Positions 49,961-58,695 of a DNA stretch of 64,000 nt are shown here, piece by piece. Source of the stretch: Chryseobacterium sediminis (GTDB lineage: Bacteria; Bacteroidota; Bacteroidia; Flavobacteriales; Weeksellaceae); NCBI RefSeq assembly GCF_008386505.1, contig NZ_VUNZ01000001.1, forward strand, positions 2,411,937 to 2,475,936, in the 5' to 3' direction. The stretch's first letter is position 1; each line of letters begins with the position of its first letter. Below the pieces are notes generated by a model that was not told where the DNA came from, searched no databases, and worked only from the letters and a program-made list of their open reading frames with translations. A program made the position numbers and the translations under genes.

Positions 49961-51097
49961 TTAATTGTAAAGAGCTTTCCAGTTACTTCCATTACAACCT
50001 TCATGTGCTTTAATGGTTGTATTATATCGGATTGCACCTTCTTCAGCTGCTGTACATGAGGCACCTGCACCGGAAGCAATTCCCTTCATCTGAACTGCGG
50101 CTCCTGTAGATGTAGCTGCAGTAGGGATCATATTGATTCCCAATATTGTGTCTGTTCCGTTGCTTTTATTAAAGAAAATATGCTGTTTGTTGGCATACAC
50201 CATCTGTCCTGCAGCAGCCTGCCCTGAAAACCCTATTGCAAAAGCTTCTATACCAGTTGCTATGTTTGCGGAACCAACTGCTACATTATTCGTTGATGTT
50301 GTATTTCCGCTTCCGATAGCAATACCGCCACTATTGATATGATTGTTTCCAACGGTAAGTCCTGTGAGTCCCGTTACGGCATTCTGATTTCCAAAGACTA
50401 AATTATTGGCTCCCGTAGCACTATTATTATTTCCTATTACTTTAGCCCCATTATTGGCTGTATTTCCCAATCCGATTGCTACAGCTGGAAAATTCCCCTG
50501 CGCAGAGACTGTATTATCTTTTCCCAAAGCAACATTTGAAGAGGTACTGTTTGTAAGGGTATTATTTGATCCCCACGTAAATGAAGCAAAAGAACCTGTT
50601 GCAGAATTAGAGTTTCCTCCCTGCAGAGTTCCATTAGTATCTAATATTCCTTTTACATTTTTCTGAGTAGCCAAAACCAAATTCTGGCCGTCGTTGGTTC
50701 CTAAGTAATTTCCATTACCAATATCTGTTCCCAAAGTTGCCGTAGTTGCAGTTGTACCAGCATTTCCTACTGTACGCCAACTTCCACTCAGGCTTCCCCA
50801 TTTAGTACCATCAAAATAATAATATCCTGGTGAAACAACATCAACAGTTTGTCCGGTAGGTGCAGTTTCAACTGAGGTAACGTATACTATTGCTCCTGTT
50901 TGGGCTACTGTATAGTTTTTAGCTTTTAACTGTACACCTGTAAGTCTTGGAGCAATCACGCCATCAAGTTTACTGGCATTGGAAGGTGATCCTACTATAT
51001 CAAAGGTCGCCTGAGCCTGTCCGGTATTAATCCCAACCTGTGCTAATGCTGGTAAACCAAATGATAAAAGAGCGATTGTAAATAATCTGTTTTTCAT
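49961..51097 (-). CDS. Adhesin-like secreted protein with YadA-head-type repeats
   Basis: A 378-residue protein with a signal peptide (MKNRLFTIALLSFGLPALA) and the 'QVGINTGQAQATFDIVG' N-terminal motif shared with three genes at 58-60 kb. Residues about 165-295 are short repeats of the type 'xAIGxGNxAxxG' ('NVALGKDNTVSAQG', 'AVAIGLGNTANNG', 'LVFGNQNAVTG', 'GIAIGSGNTTSTNNVAVGSANIATGIEAFAIGFSGQA'), the left-handed beta-roll pattern of YadA-like heads. The end 'CTAAEEGAIRYNTTIKAHEGCNGSNWKALYN' is a common C-terminal cap. There is no T9SS domain and no autotransporter anchor. It lies 29 bases before the T9SS gene. Confidence 0.82.
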   Translation of the reverse strand: MKNRLFTIALLSFGLPALAQVGINTGQAQATFDIVGSPSNASKLDGVIAPRLTGVQLKAKNYTVAQTGAIVYVTSVETAPTGQTVDVVSPGYYYFDGTKWGSLSGSWRTVGNAGTTATTATLGTDIGNGNYLGTNDGQNLVLATQKNVKGILDTNGTLQGGNSNSATGSFASFTWGSNNTLTNSTSSNVALGKDNTVSAQGNFPAVAIGLGNTANNGAKVIGNNNSATGANNLVFGNQNAVTGLTGLTVGNNHINSGGIAIGSGNTTSTNNVAVGSANIATGIEAFAIGFSGQAAAGQMVYANKQHIFFNKSNGTDTILGINMIPTAATSTGAAVQMKGIASGAGASCTAAEEGAIRYNTTIKAHEGCNGSNWKALYN

Positions 51098-51228
51098 GTC
51101 TAATGATATTTGCTGTTTTTTTATGTGTATGTGTTTTTTTGAAAGGGCAATTCTCAGGCATTCTCATTCAGATAATAAATGAAATAACAGATAGTACTGT
51201 AAGAAAGCGCATAAAATTGTTAGAAATA

Positions 51229-51720
51229 TTAGGAGATAAGAGTATGGATTAATTTATCAGGAATTTTAATAATAAATTTAAAGCCATCAACAAGTTTAAA
51301 AGGATTTACAAAGAACTTTCGGACTTTATTAAATGTAAGGAAAATATATTCTTTACATATAGAGTATGAATAAGTCCACTTACCCCATACAGCGACAAAT
51401 TTCACATCTCTAAGGAGAAATAATTGATTATTATTAAAAAAAGAAAATTTGTATGATTGACTATCGCAAAAGAATGCAAAAAATTTATTTTGAACAGGGA
51501 ATAATTTATTTGCTGCCGCCACATCATTTACGGCTTCAGAAAGATCAACTGAAACATCGTCTAAGTATCGTTGCGGGTGATTATTTATAACTGTACAATA
51601 TGGTAAATCGGCTTTACTCATTATGTCAGGTATAAACTTAGCGTTTAATTTTCCTATAGCCGCCAAAAGCAACAGAAGTGTAATCTTGTGGCCGTAAGAA
51701 AGAAAATAATTTCTATCCAA
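51229..51720 (-). CDS. Hypothetical protein with TTG start
   Basis: A 163-residue frame starting with TTG at 51720 directly after an in-frame stop; no ATG is available until residue 34. It has a hydrophobic segment (about residues 13-27, 'TLLLLLAAIGKLNA') that could be a signal anchor, then a soluble part rich in Phe, Lys and Asn with no family I recognise. A TAnnTTTG element lies 24 bases upstream, which supports expression. It could be a small orphan exported protein; confidence is limited. Confidence 0.5.
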   Translation of the reverse strand: MDRNYFLSYGHKITLLLLLAAIGKLNAKFIPDIMSKADLPYCTVINNHPQRYLDDVSVDLSEAVNDVAAANKLFPVQNKFFAFFCDSQSYKFSFFNNNQLFLLRDVKFVAVWGKWTYSYSICKEYIFLTFNKVRKFFVNPFKLVDGFKFIIKIPDKLIHTLIS

Positions 51721-51743
51721 TTATGTTGTGTTTTTTTTCGGTA

Positions 51744-51751
51744 CAAATATA
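51744..51751 (-). promoter_or_regulatory. -7 promoter element
   Basis: TATATTTG on the - strand (TAnnTTTG), 24 bases before the TTG at 51720. The region up to 51947 is otherwise AT-rich and empty. Confidence 0.45.
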
Positions 51752-51943
51752 ATATTTTTTCAACCAAAATAATACTTTATTAATAAAAAACTAAACAAAA
51801 TGAACAAATTATAAAATACAAATAAAATATTATGTTAATTTTTAGTAAATAAATAATCATATTAAAATATAACAAAGAAAGAATTAACAATATTCAAATA
51901 CTATTATTAAATAAAACACATATTTACAAAGACTTACATACAA

Positions 51944-51971
51944 AAAAGAGCCCGGGCAAATGCCCGGGCTC
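51944..51971 (-). terminator. Terminator directly after rplL
   Basis: An 11-bp GC-rich perfect stem (51971-51961 with 51958-51948) with a two-base loop, followed by TTTTTT on the - strand, 24 bases after the rplL stop. It should end the rplKAJL message before rpoBC. Confidence 0.9.
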
Positions 51972-51994
51972 CTATATTTATAATAAAATTGAAA

Positions 51995-52360
51995 TTATTT
52001 CAATTCTACTTCAGCACCAGCTTCTTCTAATTGCTTCTTAAGAGCTTCAGCTTCGTCTTTAGAGATACCAGTTTTGATTGGAGCAGGAGCACCATCTACG
52101 ATATCTTTAGCTTCTTTAAGACCAGCACCAGTTAAATCTTTTACTAATTTAACGATAGCTAATTTAGAAGCACCTGCAGACTTAAGAATTACGTCGAATT
52201 CAGTTTTTTCTTCAGCAGCTTCTCCACCACCTGCAGCAACTACTACAGCAGCAGCAGCTGGCTCAATTCCGTACTCATCCTTAAGGATAGTTGCTAATTC
52301 GTTTACGTCTTTTACTGTTAAGTTTACTAGCGTTTCAGCTAAATTTTTTAAATCTGACAT
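51995..52360 (-). CDS. rplL: 50S ribosomal protein L7/L12
   Basis: A 121-residue L7/L12. The N-terminal dimer domain is '[28 protein letters not shown]', then the Ala-rich hinge '[15 protein letters not shown]', then the factor-binding C-terminal domain '[70 protein letters not shown]'. Several copies sit on L10 in the ribosomal stalk and recruit GTPase factors. It is the last gene of the rplKAJL operon. Confidence 0.99.
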   Translation of the reverse strand: MSDLKNLAETLVNLTVKDVNELATILKDEYGIEPAAAAVVVAAGGGEAAEEKTEFDVILKSAGASKLAIVKLVKDLTGAGLKEAKDIVDGAPAPIKTGISKDEAEALKKQLEEAGAEVELK

Positions 52361-52406
52361 TGTTGTAATGTTTTTGTTGATTATTTATTTAATTTCTTGA
52401 GTGTAA

Positions 52407-52994
52407 TTATTCAGCACTTGTTTCTTCAGTGCTTTCTGCAGCAGCTTCAGGAGCTTCAGCAGGAGTTTCTTCTACAGCAGGAGCAGCAGCTTCTTCAGCT
52501 TTAGCTTCTACAGTTTCAGATTTGTTTTGAAGAGCAGAAACAACTCTTTGAATTGGAGATTGAAGTAATCCGATGATTTCTCCGATCATTTCTTCTCTAG
52601 ACTTGATGTTAGCAAGTGCAGATAAGTTTTCGTCTCCAACGTAGAAAGTTTCCTGAACAAAAGCAGACTTTAAAGCTGGCTTTTCTTCTTTCTTTCTGAA
52701 CCCTTGGATTAATTTTGCTGGACCGTTTGCAGTCTCAGAAATCATTAATGCAGAGTTTCCTTTAAAAGTCTGGAACATTTCAGAGTAATCTACTCCTTCA
52801 ATCTGCTCCATTGCTTTTTGTAAAAGTGTATTTTTTACAACTTTTACTTTGATATTTTGCTTGAAAGCCTGTCTTCTGAATTCTGAAGACTTCGCAGCGT
52901 TCAAACCGTCTAGATCTGCTACGTATACTACTTTTGCATCCTGAAGCAAGTCTTTGATCTCTTGTATTGCTACAACTTTTTGGTCTTTTGTCAT
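52407..52994 (-). CDS. rplJ: 50S ribosomal protein L10
   Basis: A 195-residue L10, the base of the stalk: 'TKDQKVVAIQEIKDLLQDAKVVYVADLDGLNAAKSSEFRRQAFKQNIKVKVVKNTLLQKAME', then 'GPAKLIQGFRKKEEKPALKSAFVQETFYVGDENLSALANIKSREEMIGEIIGLLQSPIQRVVSAL'. After the helix that carries L12 it has an extra tail of about 35 residues made almost only of Ala, Glu, Pro and Thr (residues about 160-195). There is no room for a long L10 leader upstream; the gap to rplA is 17 bases. Confidence 0.98.
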   Translation of the reverse strand: MTKDQKVVAIQEIKDLLQDAKVVYVADLDGLNAAKSSEFRRQAFKQNIKVKVVKNTLLQKAMEQIEGVDYSEMFQTFKGNSALMISETANGPAKLIQGFRKKEEKPALKSAFVQETFYVGDENLSALANIKSREEMIGEIIGLLQSPIQRVVSALQNKSETVEAKAEEAAAPAVEETPAEAPEAAAESTEETSAE

Positions 52995-53011
52995 TGTCTT
53001 AAGGATTTATA

Positions 53012-53704
53012 TTAGTTAACAGATTTAGTATCGATTGCAATACCAGGGCTCATTGTAGAAGACAAATAAATGCTCTTTACATAAGTTCCTTTAGCAGCAG
53101 TTGGCTTCATTTTGATCAATGTAGAGATCAATTCCTGCGCGTTTTCTTTGATCTTAGCAGCATCGAAAGATACTTTACCAATACCAGCGTGGATGATACC
53201 ATACTTGTCTACTTTGAAATCAATTTTACCTGCTTTCACTTCAGTTACTGCTTTACCAATTTCCATTGTTACAGTTCCTGATTTAGGGTTCGGCATTAAA
53301 CCTCTTGGACCTAATACTCTACCTAATGGACCTAATTTACCCATTACAGCTGGCATAGTAACAATAACGTCAACATCTGTCCAACCTTCTTTGATTTTTT
53401 GTAAATATTCGTCAAGACCTACATAATCAGCACCAGCAGCTTTAGCTTCTGCTTCTTTATCTGGAGTTACAAGAGCTAATACTTTAACATCTTTACCAGT
53501 ACCGTGAGGAAGAGATACAACACCTCTTACCATTTGGTTTGCTTTTCTTGGGTCTACACCTAATCTTACAGCGATATCTACAGAAGCATCAAACTTTGTA
53601 GTGTTCACCTCCTTTACAAGAGCAGAACCTTCTTCAAGGTTATAGATTCTTCCTTTTTCTACTTTGCTTAAAGCTTCCTTTTGCTTTTTAGTTAATTTTG
53701 CCAT
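53012..53704 (-). CDS. rplA: 50S ribosomal protein L1
   Basis: A 230-residue L1: '[43 protein letters not shown]', '[35 protein letters not shown]', and '[51 protein letters not shown]'. L1 forms the movable L1 stalk and in many bacteria represses its own operon by binding the leader. The gap to rplK is 11 bases. Confidence 0.99.
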   Translation of the reverse strand: MAKLTKKQKEALSKVEKGRIYNLEEGSALVKEVNTTKFDASVDIAVRLGVDPRKANQMVRGVVSLPHGTGKDVKVLALVTPDKEAEAKAAGADYVGLDEYLQKIKEGWTDVDVIVTMPAVMGKLGPLGRVLGPRGLMPNPKSGTVTMEIGKAVTEVKAGKIDFKVDKYGIIHAGIGKVSFDAAKIKENAQELISTLIKMKPTAAKGTYVKSIYLSSTMSPGIAIDTKSVN

Positions 53705-53715
53705 TTCTTTAAGTT

Positions 53716-54159
53716 TTAAGCGTTAGTTGGTTTAGTTCCTGTTACTCTTAATCCCATAGATCTAGCAGTACCTGCAACCATAGAAAGTGCAGACTCTGTT
53801 GTAAAACAGTTAAGATCCGCCATTTTATCTTCAGCGATTTTCTTTACTTGTTCCCAAGTTACAGAACCTACTTTGTTTCTGTTTGGTTCACCAGAACCTC
53901 CCTTGATCTTAGCTGCATCCATTAACTGGATTGCTGCAGGTGGAGTTTTAATAATGAATTCAAAAGATTTGTCTTCATATACTGTAATTACTACAGGTAA
54001 AACTTGCCCTGGCTTATCTTGGGTTCTTCCGTTAAATTGCTTACAAAACTCCATGATGTTCACACCTGCAGAACCCAATGCTGGACCTACTGGTGGAGAA
54101 GGGTTAGCTGCGCCACCTTTCACCTGAAGCTTTACCATTTTAAAGACTTTCTTAGCCAT
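53716..54159 (-). CDS. rplK: 50S ribosomal protein L11
   Basis: A 147-residue L11: '[72 protein letters not shown]', where the Pro-rich hinge that contacts the GTPase centre and thiostrepton is conserved, and the RNA-binding end '[18 protein letters not shown]'. It is first in the rplKAJL operon, with its own promoter; nusG, its usual upstream neighbour, is 6 kb away. Confidence 0.99.
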   Translation of the reverse strand: MAKKVFKMVKLQVKGGAANPSPPVGPALGSAGVNIMEFCKQFNGRTQDKPGQVLPVVITVYEDKSFEFIIKTPPAAIQLMDAAKIKGGSGEPNRNKVGSVTWEQVKKIAEDKMADLNCFTTESALSMVAGTARSMGLRVTGTKPTNA

Positions 54160-54211
54160 TGTTTGTTTTTTAAATTTGAATAATTAATGAGTTTGGAAGC
54201 ATTTATTATTC

Positions 54212-54246
54212 AGTAGGTTATGCACTCACATAACAATAAACCTACT
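54212..54246 (-). promoter_or_regulatory. Leader hairpin upstream of rplK
   Basis: AGTAGG (54212-54217) pairs with CCTACT (54241-54246), and inside it TTATG with CATAA, giving a two-part hairpin in the 90-base rplK leader. It is a candidate site for feedback by L1; the sequence does not prove it. Confidence 0.5.
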
Positions 54247-54256
54247 TTTTGGACTG

Positions 54257-54287
54257 CAAAAGTATAAAATATTTTTGAAATAGCAAA
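54257..54287 (-). promoter_or_regulatory. Promoter of the rplKAJL operon
   Basis: On the - strand TTTG (54287-54284), 19 bases, then TACTTTTG (54264-54257): a full TTTG-N19-TAnnTTTG promoter about 90 bases before the rplK start. The remaining part of 54160-54519 holds only the leader hairpin and the terminator at 54447. Confidence 0.75.
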
Positions 54288-54446
54288 CGGAAATTGCTGA
54301 TTTTTAAAAAGTTTTAAAAAAATAATTGAGATACAGATTTTTTTCAAATCAGCTTTTGCAACATTACCTTTCAAGGGTATTTTGAATTCCGACTTAATAA
54401 TAATGGAGTTTTATTCTAACCCATCTTTAAAAGAAAAACTATTACC

Positions 54447-54477
54447 TAAAAAAAGAAGAACAGATGTCTGTTCTTCT
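54447..54477 (-). terminator. Terminator after the 542-residue T9SS gene
   Basis: An 11-bp perfect stem (54477-54467 with 54464-54454), two-base loop, then TTTTTTT on the - strand. It insulates the ribosomal promoter from the surface-protein gene. Confidence 0.85.
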
Positions 54478-54519
54478 CCCCTTTCATTCTATTTACTATT
54501 ATTACTATATATGAATGTT

Positions 54520-56148
54520 TTATTTTTTGATAAATTTCAACCCTTCTTCTTTGCCCTTGATCTTTACAATATAAACTCCTTTTACAAGATCTTTAACTTC
54601 AATTTCTCCCTGTTTCATAAAACCGGATTTTACCAATTGACCAGCTGCATTATAAATACTGAAGTTCTGATCTTTTATACCATATATATAAATACTTTCT
54701 GCAGCCGGATTTGGAAATATCCTGATCCCTTCAGCTTTAACTGAAACATCCTGAGTTCCCATTGTTCCGTTAGGCAGCAATAAATTTTGCGCATACACAG
54801 CAGATGTATTATCTGTATTTTTCTTTTCCTGAAATACCACTACACTTTGCCCGTTCACAGGTCTCAATATACTGGGATAACTTTTAGACGCAGAATAGGT
54901 AGCAACCGGAAGATATTGCTGTGGCCAGGAAAAATCACCATTACTCTCCAGCTGTACTGCATTTAAAGAAACATTCAGAGAGGTGGGAGTTTCTTTTTTC
55001 TGTACAACAAAAAATGGTTTATTATTAACTAATTGCAACTCTCCGTAATGGAACATAGAAATATTATCAATAGGGAATATCTGTTTTCCATGGTCTGTCA
55101 AAAGTCTTGCTCCTGTACTTTTATCAAATTTCTGGATAAATTCTCCATTTTCTCCTTGTGAAGATGAGCTGTAATTGGCCATTGACCATATATAAGATGA
55201 TCCCTGTGCAAATGCAATTTTCATATCTTTTTCAAAATACGTCTGGTTTGTATCAAAGTCTACCCCAACATTTCCCCAAGGAAGGCTGCTGTTTGAATTA
55301 ATTCTCTGAAGATAGCCGTCAAATCTCATATTTTCACCACTGCTAAATCCATAGTATACCACATCTCCATCTACGGCTCCGGAATATTTTGTATTATAAG
55401 CAACAGATTTAGTCGTAATCTGCTTAGGACCATCCCATATCAAAGCTCCGTTTTTTAAATTGATTTTCTGAGCGAACAGATTGCTCGTTGTTCCGAAGGA
55501 TAATTGTTTGTGAAAAATAATTTCACATTCATTATTAGGAAGTTCAAAGAGGTCAGCTGGTATAGTATTTTTAGTTGTATCATTGGAAAGAATTTGTGTA
55601 GGACTTGCCCATACCGACTGTCCAGCAGCGTTAAATCTTTGTATTTTAGTATATTTCTGACTGGGAGGAAAATACCCTACCAGAATATCCCCATTAGACA
55701 AAGGCAGAATCGTGGGCAGATATCCTTCTCCCAAACTAATCCCATTAGGCCATTCGGATACTCCTTGTGGGGTAATTTTAAAAACATATCCCGGTGTACC
55801 TGCACCTGTTCCTGTAACTCCGATGTAAAGATTATCTGAAGCATCTACTGCAGTTTTCTCTACAACGGTATAAGTACTCATCGGAATCTGATCTGTAATT
55901 TTAATACCGTCAACTCCCAATTGTTTATTTCCCTGCTGATCTAGTATCTGCAATCTAAGTTCAAAGTTTACCGGAGCCGGAACACTTTTCCAATATCCGA
56001 TATAGGTCTTCCCATCACTGGTAGTTGCTGCGAAGGAAGATCCTCCAGGTTTTGATACCATAAGGTTTTGATCCAGAGCAGGATTCCATTGCCCTTTCCC
56101 CCAAAAGCTTAGGGATAGGGTTACAAAAAGGGTAAGTAATTTTTTCAT
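54520..56148 (-). CDS. T9SS type A secreted protein with WD/propeller-like repeats
   Basis: A 542-residue protein with a signal peptide (MKKLLTLFVTLSLSFWGKGQ). The middle (about 30-450) is a run of beta-strand units such as 'KTYIGYWKSV', 'NLYIGVTGTGAG', 'GDILVGYFPPSQKYTKIQRFNAAGQSVWAS', 'KINLKNGALIWDGPK' and 'EFIQKFDKSTGARLLTDHG', which resemble beta-propeller blades. The type A sorting domain ends it: 'GIRIFPNPAAESIYIYGIKDQNFSIYNAAGQLVKSG...LVKGVYIVKIKGKEEGLKFIKK'. Probably surface-exposed; function unknown. Confidence 0.87.
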   Translation of the reverse strand: MKKLLTLFVTLSLSFWGKGQWNPALDQNLMVSKPGGSSFAATTSDGKTYIGYWKSVPAPVNFELRLQILDQQGNKQLGVDGIKITDQIPMSTYTVVEKTAVDASDNLYIGVTGTGAGTPGYVFKITPQGVSEWPNGISLGEGYLPTILPLSNGDILVGYFPPSQKYTKIQRFNAAGQSVWASPTQILSNDTTKNTIPADLFELPNNECEIIFHKQLSFGTTSNLFAQKINLKNGALIWDGPKQITTKSVAYNTKYSGAVDGDVVYYGFSSGENMRFDGYLQRINSNSSLPWGNVGVDFDTNQTYFEKDMKIAFAQGSSYIWSMANYSSSSQGENGEFIQKFDKSTGARLLTDHGKQIFPIDNISMFHYGELQLVNNKPFFVVQKKETPTSLNVSLNAVQLESNGDFSWPQQYLPVATYSASKSYPSILRPVNGQSVVVFQEKKNTDNTSAVYAQNLLLPNGTMGTQDVSVKAEGIRIFPNPAAESIYIYGIKDQNFSIYNAAGQLVKSGFMKQGEIEVKDLVKGVYIVKIKGKEEGLKFIKK

Positions 56149-56291
56149 AGTGGCATTGTTTTAAATAGGAGACAAAGGAATGTAATCCCCTTCAACAGTA
56201 TTTAAAATCATCCACACAATTACCACATCATGAGTAAAAACCACCACACTCTTTCCACACACCTACACCCAAACAAATGATAAACAAATAG

Positions 56292-57851
56292 TTACAATTC
56301 ATTCAAATATTGAGCAAGATCTTCTTTAGTATTGGTAAGATCCATTTTTTTTCTAAGTCTTGTTCTTGAATTTTCTATTGTTTTTGGGGTGACATTTAAA
56401 AGATTGGAAATTTCTTTTGTTGATAATTTAAGTTTCAGCATAGCTGCAAGTCTTTTATCATAATTGGTAAGTCCCGGATGTCTGCGGTCCAGATTTTCAT
56501 AAAATGATTCATGAATATTTAAAAAATGGTACTCAAAGTCTCCCCAGGAGTCCTGTTTGGTATTCAGTTTAATTTCATTGATAATTCTTGAAACTTCATC
56601 AATCTCACTATCCTTGAGTTTAGATTTCAACACATTCACCTGCTCCAGAAGAGATTTGAAAATTTCTTCTATTTTGGATTGCTCCATTGACTTATAGACC
56701 AACATTTTCTCTTTCATCTGGTTATCTATTTCCAATTCTTTTTCTCTGTTTTCAATAAGTTTTTTTTCTAAACGTAGTTTCTCTGTTTTATTTCTGAAAT
56801 TGATAAGGAGTAAAATACAGATTACCAAAACCAACAAAAGAATAATGACCATCACTACATAGAGCATATTTTTCTTATCCTGCTCAATTTTATCAAGCCT
56901 TTTCTGCAGTTCATAATCATGTTTTACTTTTAATCTTTCTACATTCACCGCCTTTTCTTCTATATTCAGTAAGTCCCGGATAGAATCATATTTCTTAAAA
57001 GTTTCTGCGGAAAGCTGGTATTCTTTGTTCAACTGGTAAGCTTTGTACAGGGTCTTTAAATAATTGGTGTTATCAAAACTTACAGCATTCGGGATTACAT
57101 AATTTCCAAGATTCTTTGCATACAATAAAGCATTCTGGGGATTTTGTATTGCAGTATAGAAATTAGCCAGATTGTAATTGACCTGATAATTTGATTTTTT
57201 ATCATCAATATTATTATTTTTCAGAATATCCCTTGCTTCCAATAAATAACTTTCGGCTTTTACTATATTCCCTTCCTGAAAATTAAATTTCCCAAAATTT
57301 GAAAACACAAAAGCTTTCAATACCGGATCATCATAGTTCTCAAATGACATCAAACCCTTTTCAAAATAATATCTTGATGAATCCATTTTTGATAACACCA
57401 GATAAGCATTTCCCAGGTTGTTCAAGGCTTTAATAGTTTCTGCTTGTTTTTTTTGTTTCTGATAAAAGCTTAAAAGTTTTTTGTAGTAGACAATTGCTCT
57501 TTTGGTATCATTGAGCTGAGAATAAGTATAGGCAAAAATAGCATCTATCTTAGCTGTCTTTCCATCGTCTTTATCCAAAAAGATATGATAAGCTCTGGCG
57601 GAGTAATCCAGTGCAATATCAAAATAATTAGCATCACTGTAGATTTTTGCAGCTTCTATATAAAAGTCACCCAAATTACTTTCCGGAACGCTTTTTCTGG
57701 CTTTCTGTATATTGAATTCTGCTTTTGGCCAGTCTTTAAACTTCAAATCATTAGCAGTACGTATATATTGTTCATATTCTGCCTTATTCTGACCAAAACA
57801 GAACAGTCCAGAACATAGTAACAGCAATAAAAAAGGTAATCGTTTTCCCAT
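56292..57851 (-). CDS. TPR membrane regulator with LuxR-type helix-turn-helix
   Basis: About 519 residues from the ATG at 57851, which gives a signal peptide (MGKRLPFLLLLLCSGLFCFGQ). It contains about six TPR-like repeats (residues 25-290), a single membrane helix (about 325-348, 'MLYVVMVIILLLVLVICILLLINF'), a coiled coil (350-400), and a C-terminal LuxR-like HTH ('RLAAMLKLKLSTKEISNLLNVTPKTIENSRTRLRKKM'). The design puts sensing repeats in the periplasm and DNA binding in the cytoplasm. No kinase or receiver domain is seen. It may regulate the adjacent surface-protein genes. Confidence 0.88.
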   Translation of the reverse strand: MGKRLPFLLLLLCSGLFCFGQNKAEYEQYIRTANDLKFKDWPKAEFNIQKARKSVPESNLGDFYIEAAKIYSDANYFDIALDYSARAYHIFLDKDDGKTAKIDAIFAYTYSQLNDTKRAIVYYKKLLSFYQKQKKQAETIKALNNLGNAYLVLSKMDSSRYYFEKGLMSFENYDDPVLKAFVFSNFGKFNFQEGNIVKAESYLLEARDILKNNNIDDKKSNYQVNYNLANFYTAIQNPQNALLYAKNLGNYVIPNAVSFDNTNYLKTLYKAYQLNKEYQLSAETFKKYDSIRDLLNIEEKAVNVERLKVKHDYELQKRLDKIEQDKKNMLYVVMVIILLLVLVICILLLINFRNKTEKLRLEKKLIENREKELEIDNQMKEKMLVYKSMEQSKIEEIFKSLLEQVNVLKSKLKDSEIDEVSRIINEIKLNTKQDSWGDFEYHFLNIHESFYENLDRRHPGLTNYDKRLAAMLKLKLSTKEISNLLNVTPKTIENSRTRLRKKMDLTNTKEDLAQYLNEL

Positions 57852-57960
57852 AGAATATAATTCCACATAAAATTATAAAATCATTTGAAAAAACAACATA
57901 CAATCTGCAATGAACGCTATGATTTAGCAATATATTTTAAAATAATCTGTGAAAATGTAA

Positions 57961-58000
57961 AACAAAAACGGTCATTTACAATAAATGACCGTTTTTGTTT
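57961..58000. terminator. Rho-independent terminator
   Basis: An 18-bp perfect stem (57961-57978 with 57982-57999) with a three-base loop and T/A tracts, after the three-gene paralogue block (on the - strand). Confidence 0.9.
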
Positions 58001-58019
58001 TTATAATGAAAAAGATTTA

Positions 58020-58688
58020 CTAAAAACCTGATGGTTTGGTAATCGTCTGCGTAGAACCATTATTCCCGCCAAGATCAGCATTAACATCACTGATATTTTG
58101 TTTATTAATGAGCCTTCTATAAGCCATCAAATAAAGATCAACCGTAAAGTTGTTATAAGTTCTTGATGGAGTGGAAGAACTCACTGCCAGAATTCTGCTG
58201 TCAGTAAATCTTGCTCTGATATGCCAGGTTCCGTTACTTTTGAATGCTACAACATCCGGTGATCCCTGTTTGTTATCATTCACTCCATTGTCTCCATAAT
58301 CAAGCATTACATTGGTAGTACCATCATTCAGTTTAAATGAATAGTTATGAAGTATAACCAGAAAGTTGTTTGCATCAATCTTGGTATCATAATCTGCAAT
58401 TCCTGTTCCGGATACTCCTGTAAGAGTAAGCTTAAGATAATTAAACAATCCACTGCTTTCTAATGCCGGATCATACAGTTGTAAACCATTTTGAGAAGTT
58501 GCTAAAAAGCTACCTCCCGTCATGGTAGGCTCACCTGGATTTCTTAAATATAGAGAATTTGTGTAGGTCTTTCCGTTAACGTCAAGTGTTTCTGTAGGAT
58601 TATCAGTATTTATTCCTACTTTTCCTTTCTGGGCATTCAGAAATATTCCCAGACACATGATTATAGTGATATAAATTTTTCTTTTCAT
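58020..58688 (-). CDS. 'QVGINT' family secreted protein, copy 3
   Basis: A 222-residue protein with a signal peptide (MKRKIYITIIMCLGIFLNAQ) and 'KGKVGINTDNPTETLDVNGKTYTNSLYLRNPGEPTMTG', the stem segment common in secreted flavobacterial proteins. The middle aligns with its two neighbours ('YDTKIDANNFLVILHNYSFKLND', 'GTWHIRARF'), and the end 'NNGSTQTITKPSGF' lacks a T9SS domain. It is the last of three tandem paralogues. No enzyme motif is seen; a structural surface role is likely. Confidence 0.8.
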   Translation of the reverse strand: MKRKIYITIIMCLGIFLNAQKGKVGINTDNPTETLDVNGKTYTNSLYLRNPGEPTMTGGSFLATSQNGLQLYDPALESSGLFNYLKLTLTGVSGTGIADYDTKIDANNFLVILHNYSFKLNDGTTNVMLDYGDNGVNDNKQGSPDVVAFKSNGTWHIRARFTDSRILAVSSSTPSRTYNNFTVDLYLMAYRRLINKQNISDVNADLGGNNGSTQTITKPSGF

Positions 58689-58695
58689 AGTTTTT

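Noticed and set aside
54382..54744. 120-residue + strand frame overlapping the end of a T9SS gene.
   Set aside because: It covers the 54447-54477 terminator and the antisense of the sorting domain; the translation is Phe- and Asn-rich without pattern.
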